Source of the DNA: Prevotellaceae bacterium
GTDB taxonomy: Bacteria; Bacteroidota; Bacteroidia; Bacteroidales; UBA932
Assembly (NCBI GenBank): GCA_031273285.1
Contig: JAISSE010000061.1
Coordinates: 1 to 6,888, forward strand
DNA length: 6,888 nt
Direction of reading: 5' to 3'
Shown here: piece by piece, positions 5,315-6,888 of the stretch
Position numbering within the stretch: the first letter of the stretch is position 1
Layout: each line of letters starts with the position of its first letter
The notes under the pieces: generated by a model
Seen by the model: only the letters and a program-made list of their open reading frames with translations
What the model was told of the DNA's origin: nothing
Databases searched by the model: none
Made by a program: the position numbers and the translations under genes

Positions 5315-6847
5315 ATGGCGCCTGACAGGAAAGAAAAGAAAAACAGAAAGCGAAAAATTCGCCTGTATTTTGTTTTGGGATTGATTCTTGGTATTTTGTC
5401 GATGTTTTTGAGCAACAAATTCCTTGACTACACATCTACCGATGATTATTGCATGTCGTGCCATATTCATCCGGATGCCGACGAATCGTGGCAACAATCG
5501 TCGCACCACAACACAAAAAGCGGAGTAGTGGTTCATTGCGTTGATTGTCATCTGCCTCCCAAAGGCACTTTTAAACACTTGCTTGCAAAAGGGACAATGG
5601 GCATGAAAGACATATGGTCGTACTATACGAAAGACAGTGCCTCATTCGACTGGCAGCAGAAAAGCCGTCTGGAACACGCGGTCAAAATCGTTCCTAACGA
5701 ATCCTGCGAAAAATGTCACGAAAATCTGTTTACAACCGGTCTTTCGAGCGACGGCGCCGTGGCACATCTTCATTACGAGGAGAATAAAGAGAAACTGGAT
5801 TTGCAGTGTATCAGCTGTCATCTTGACGCAGGTCATTATAACCCCGATTATTCGCACAAAAGCAATGATTTGTTCGGTTTTGCGGACAGCAAACCAAGCG
5901 AAATATATGATTCGGCAACAAAATTAACCGGATTTGAAAATTTCACCGAAAAAGTGCCGGGTACATCAGTGGCTTTCAATATGGTTGCCATTCCGGGCGG
6001 GACATTCAAAATGGGCAGTCCCGCAAACGAACCGTACAGAAACGATGACGAGGGTCCTGTGCGCGACGTTACCGTAAGTCCGTTTTATATGAGCGAAATA
6101 GAGGTTGTATGGAACGATTACGAAGCATTTTTCAGAGAAACGCGCTCGGAAGGACGTATCGACCCCAGAGTGATAATGGAAAGGAATCGGAATGCCGTTG
6201 ACGGAGTCAGCGGACCAACGCCTTTTTACGGACAGGTAGACCAGGGGTGGGGGTTCGGGCAAAGTCCGGCTATCACAATGTCGCATTATGCCGCGCAAAC
6301 ATATTGCCTGTGGCTGTCAATCAAGACGGGAAAAAAATATCGTCTGCCTACCGAAGCGGAATGGGAGTACGCTGCCAGAGGCAACACGACCACGCCTTAT
6401 TTCTTCGGAGGAAACCCGAAAAAATTTACGCGCGACAGATGGTGGAACAGCATCTTCGGGGTAGATACCGCCGTGATTAACACATACGTAATATATGCCG
6501 AAAATTCGGGCGGTCGCACGCAGTATGCGGATAAAGTGGCGCCCAATCCTTTCGGTCTCAAAAATATGCTTGGAAACGTGATGGAATACTGTTCCGACTG
6601 GTACTCCGAATCGGCATATTCCGAAACATCCGACAAGGTAACAGACCCCACAGGTCCGGAAAGCGGTGAGGAACATGTAGTACGGGGCGGGTCGTTCGTG
6701 TCGGACGCCAAAGATGTGCGTGCCGCAAGCAGAGATTATTCCCGCACGAAAGAATGGCTGAAAACCGACCCGCAGTCGCCGCAAAGCATCTGGTGGCTGT
6801 CGGACTGTATCAGGATAGGATTCAGAGTGGTTTGCGAAACGGAATAA
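5315..6847 (+). CDS. Tetraheme cytochrome c (NapC/NirT/NrfH-like) fused to an FGE/SUMF-like domain
   Basis: The 510-residue protein begins with a lysine/arginine-rich cytoplasmic end and one membrane anchor (about 16-34), placing the rest in the periplasm. Four c-type heme sites follow: CMSCH (46-50), CVDCH (75-79), CEKCH (131-135) and CISCH (165-169), in the layout of NapC/NirT/NrfH quinol-oxidising cytochromes. After a linker (about 180-208), residues 210-508 form an FGE-sulfatase/SUMF-type domain: IPGGTFKMGS (216-225), YRLPTEAEWEYAARG (342-356), GNVMEYCSDW (430-439), RGGSF (467-471) and a final GFRVV (502-506). The two cysteines that catalyse formylglycine formation shortly after RGGSW in true FGE are absent, so this domain is probably structural or binding, as in SUMF2-like and Gld-type members. 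The likely role is passing electrons from menaquinol to a periplasmic partner, with the FGE-like part docking that partner; this is inference. The gene lies 30 bases after fabG, and no terminator is seen in the 41 bases after its stop. Confidence 0.88.
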   Translation: MAPDRKEKKNRKRKIRLYFVLGLILGILSMFLSNKFLDYTSTDDYCMSCHIHPDADESWQQSSHHNTKSGVVVHCVDCHLPPKGTFKHLLAKGTMGMKDIWSYYTKDSASFDWQQKSRLEHAVKIVPNESCEKCHENLFTTGLSSDGAVAHLHYEENKEKLDLQCISCHLDAGHYNPDYSHKSNDLFGFADSKPSEIYDSATKLTGFENFTEKVPGTSVAFNMVAIPGGTFKMGSPANEPYRNDDEGPVRDVTVSPFYMSEIEVVWNDYEAFFRETRSEGRIDPRVIMERNRNAVDGVSGPTPFYGQVDQGWGFGQSPAITMSHYAAQTYCLWLSIKTGKKYRLPTEAEWEYAARGNTTTPYFFGGNPKKFTRDRWWNSIFGVDTAVINTYVIYAENSGGRTQYADKVAPNPFGLKNMLGNVMEYCSDWYSESAYSETSDKVTDPTGPESGEEHVVRGGSFVSDAKDVRAASRDYSRTKEWLKTDPQSPQSIWWLSDCIRIGFRVVCETE

Positions 6848-6888
6848 GCATGCGACAAAATTAATCAAAAGCCACAGAGACGCGGCGC

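Noticed and set aside
6842..6853. GCATGC next to the stop of the cytochrome gene, considered as a terminator stem
   Set aside because: The hairpin would have no loop and no T-run follows within the remaining bases, so no terminator can be supported there.
6317..6868. Long minus-strand open frame (183 codons) opposite the FGE-like domain
   Set aside because: It is antisense to a strongly supported domain-bearing gene, its product resembles no family I know, and it is explained by codon bias of the + strand gene.

Overview
The window looks like a chromosomal segment from a member of the Bacteroidota, most likely Bacteroidales. Three things point there: promoters with the TAnnTTTG -7 box and a TTG element about 19-21 bases upstream, AT-rich translation starts without a strong Shine-Dalgarno sequence at most genes, and a FabG whose C-terminus reads INVCGAMNT. 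This is my reading of sequence style, not a database match. All supported genes are on the + strand.

Layout. Positions 1-1407 hold the C-terminal half of an M16-family zinc-peptidase-like protein whose start lies outside the window. It is followed by a probable hairpin terminator and a fresh promoter. Next come a polytopic GT39/PMT-type glycosyltransferase (1565-3268) and, overlapping it, a small GtrA-family membrane protein (3261-3647); together they look like a lipid-linked-sugar transfer pair. From 3658 to 4571 lies the most unusual part: two small unrecognised genes, paralogous to each other (3778-4110 and 4107-4457), sit between two copies of the fabG promoter, leader and first codons. 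The intact fabG (4538-5284) follows the second copy. The window ends with a gene (5315-6847) encoding a membrane-anchored NapC/NirT/NrfH-like tetraheme cytochrome c fused to a formylglycine-generating-enzyme-like (FGE/SUMF) domain that lacks the catalytic cysteine pair.

How they may work together. The M16 protein, the glycosyltransferase/GtrA pair, fabG and the cytochrome fusion look like ordinary but functionally separate chromosomal genes; fabG and the cytochrome gene are only 30 bases apart and may be co-transcribed. The two-gene cassette appears to have been inserted at fabG with a duplication of about 108 bases. The upstream promoter copy now drives the cassette, and the downstream copy keeps fabG expressed. 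The upstream fabG fragment carries a 2-base deletion that turns it into a 15-codon reading frame ending in an ATGA overlap with the first cassette gene. The first and second cassette genes are joined by another ATGA overlap, so translation of the whole chain may be coupled. The function of the cassette proteins cannot be told from sequence alone.

No tRNA, rRNA, CRISPR array, transposase or integrase is visible. There is no gene-free stretch longer than about 160 bases; the last 41 bases (6848-6888) hold nothing I can assign.
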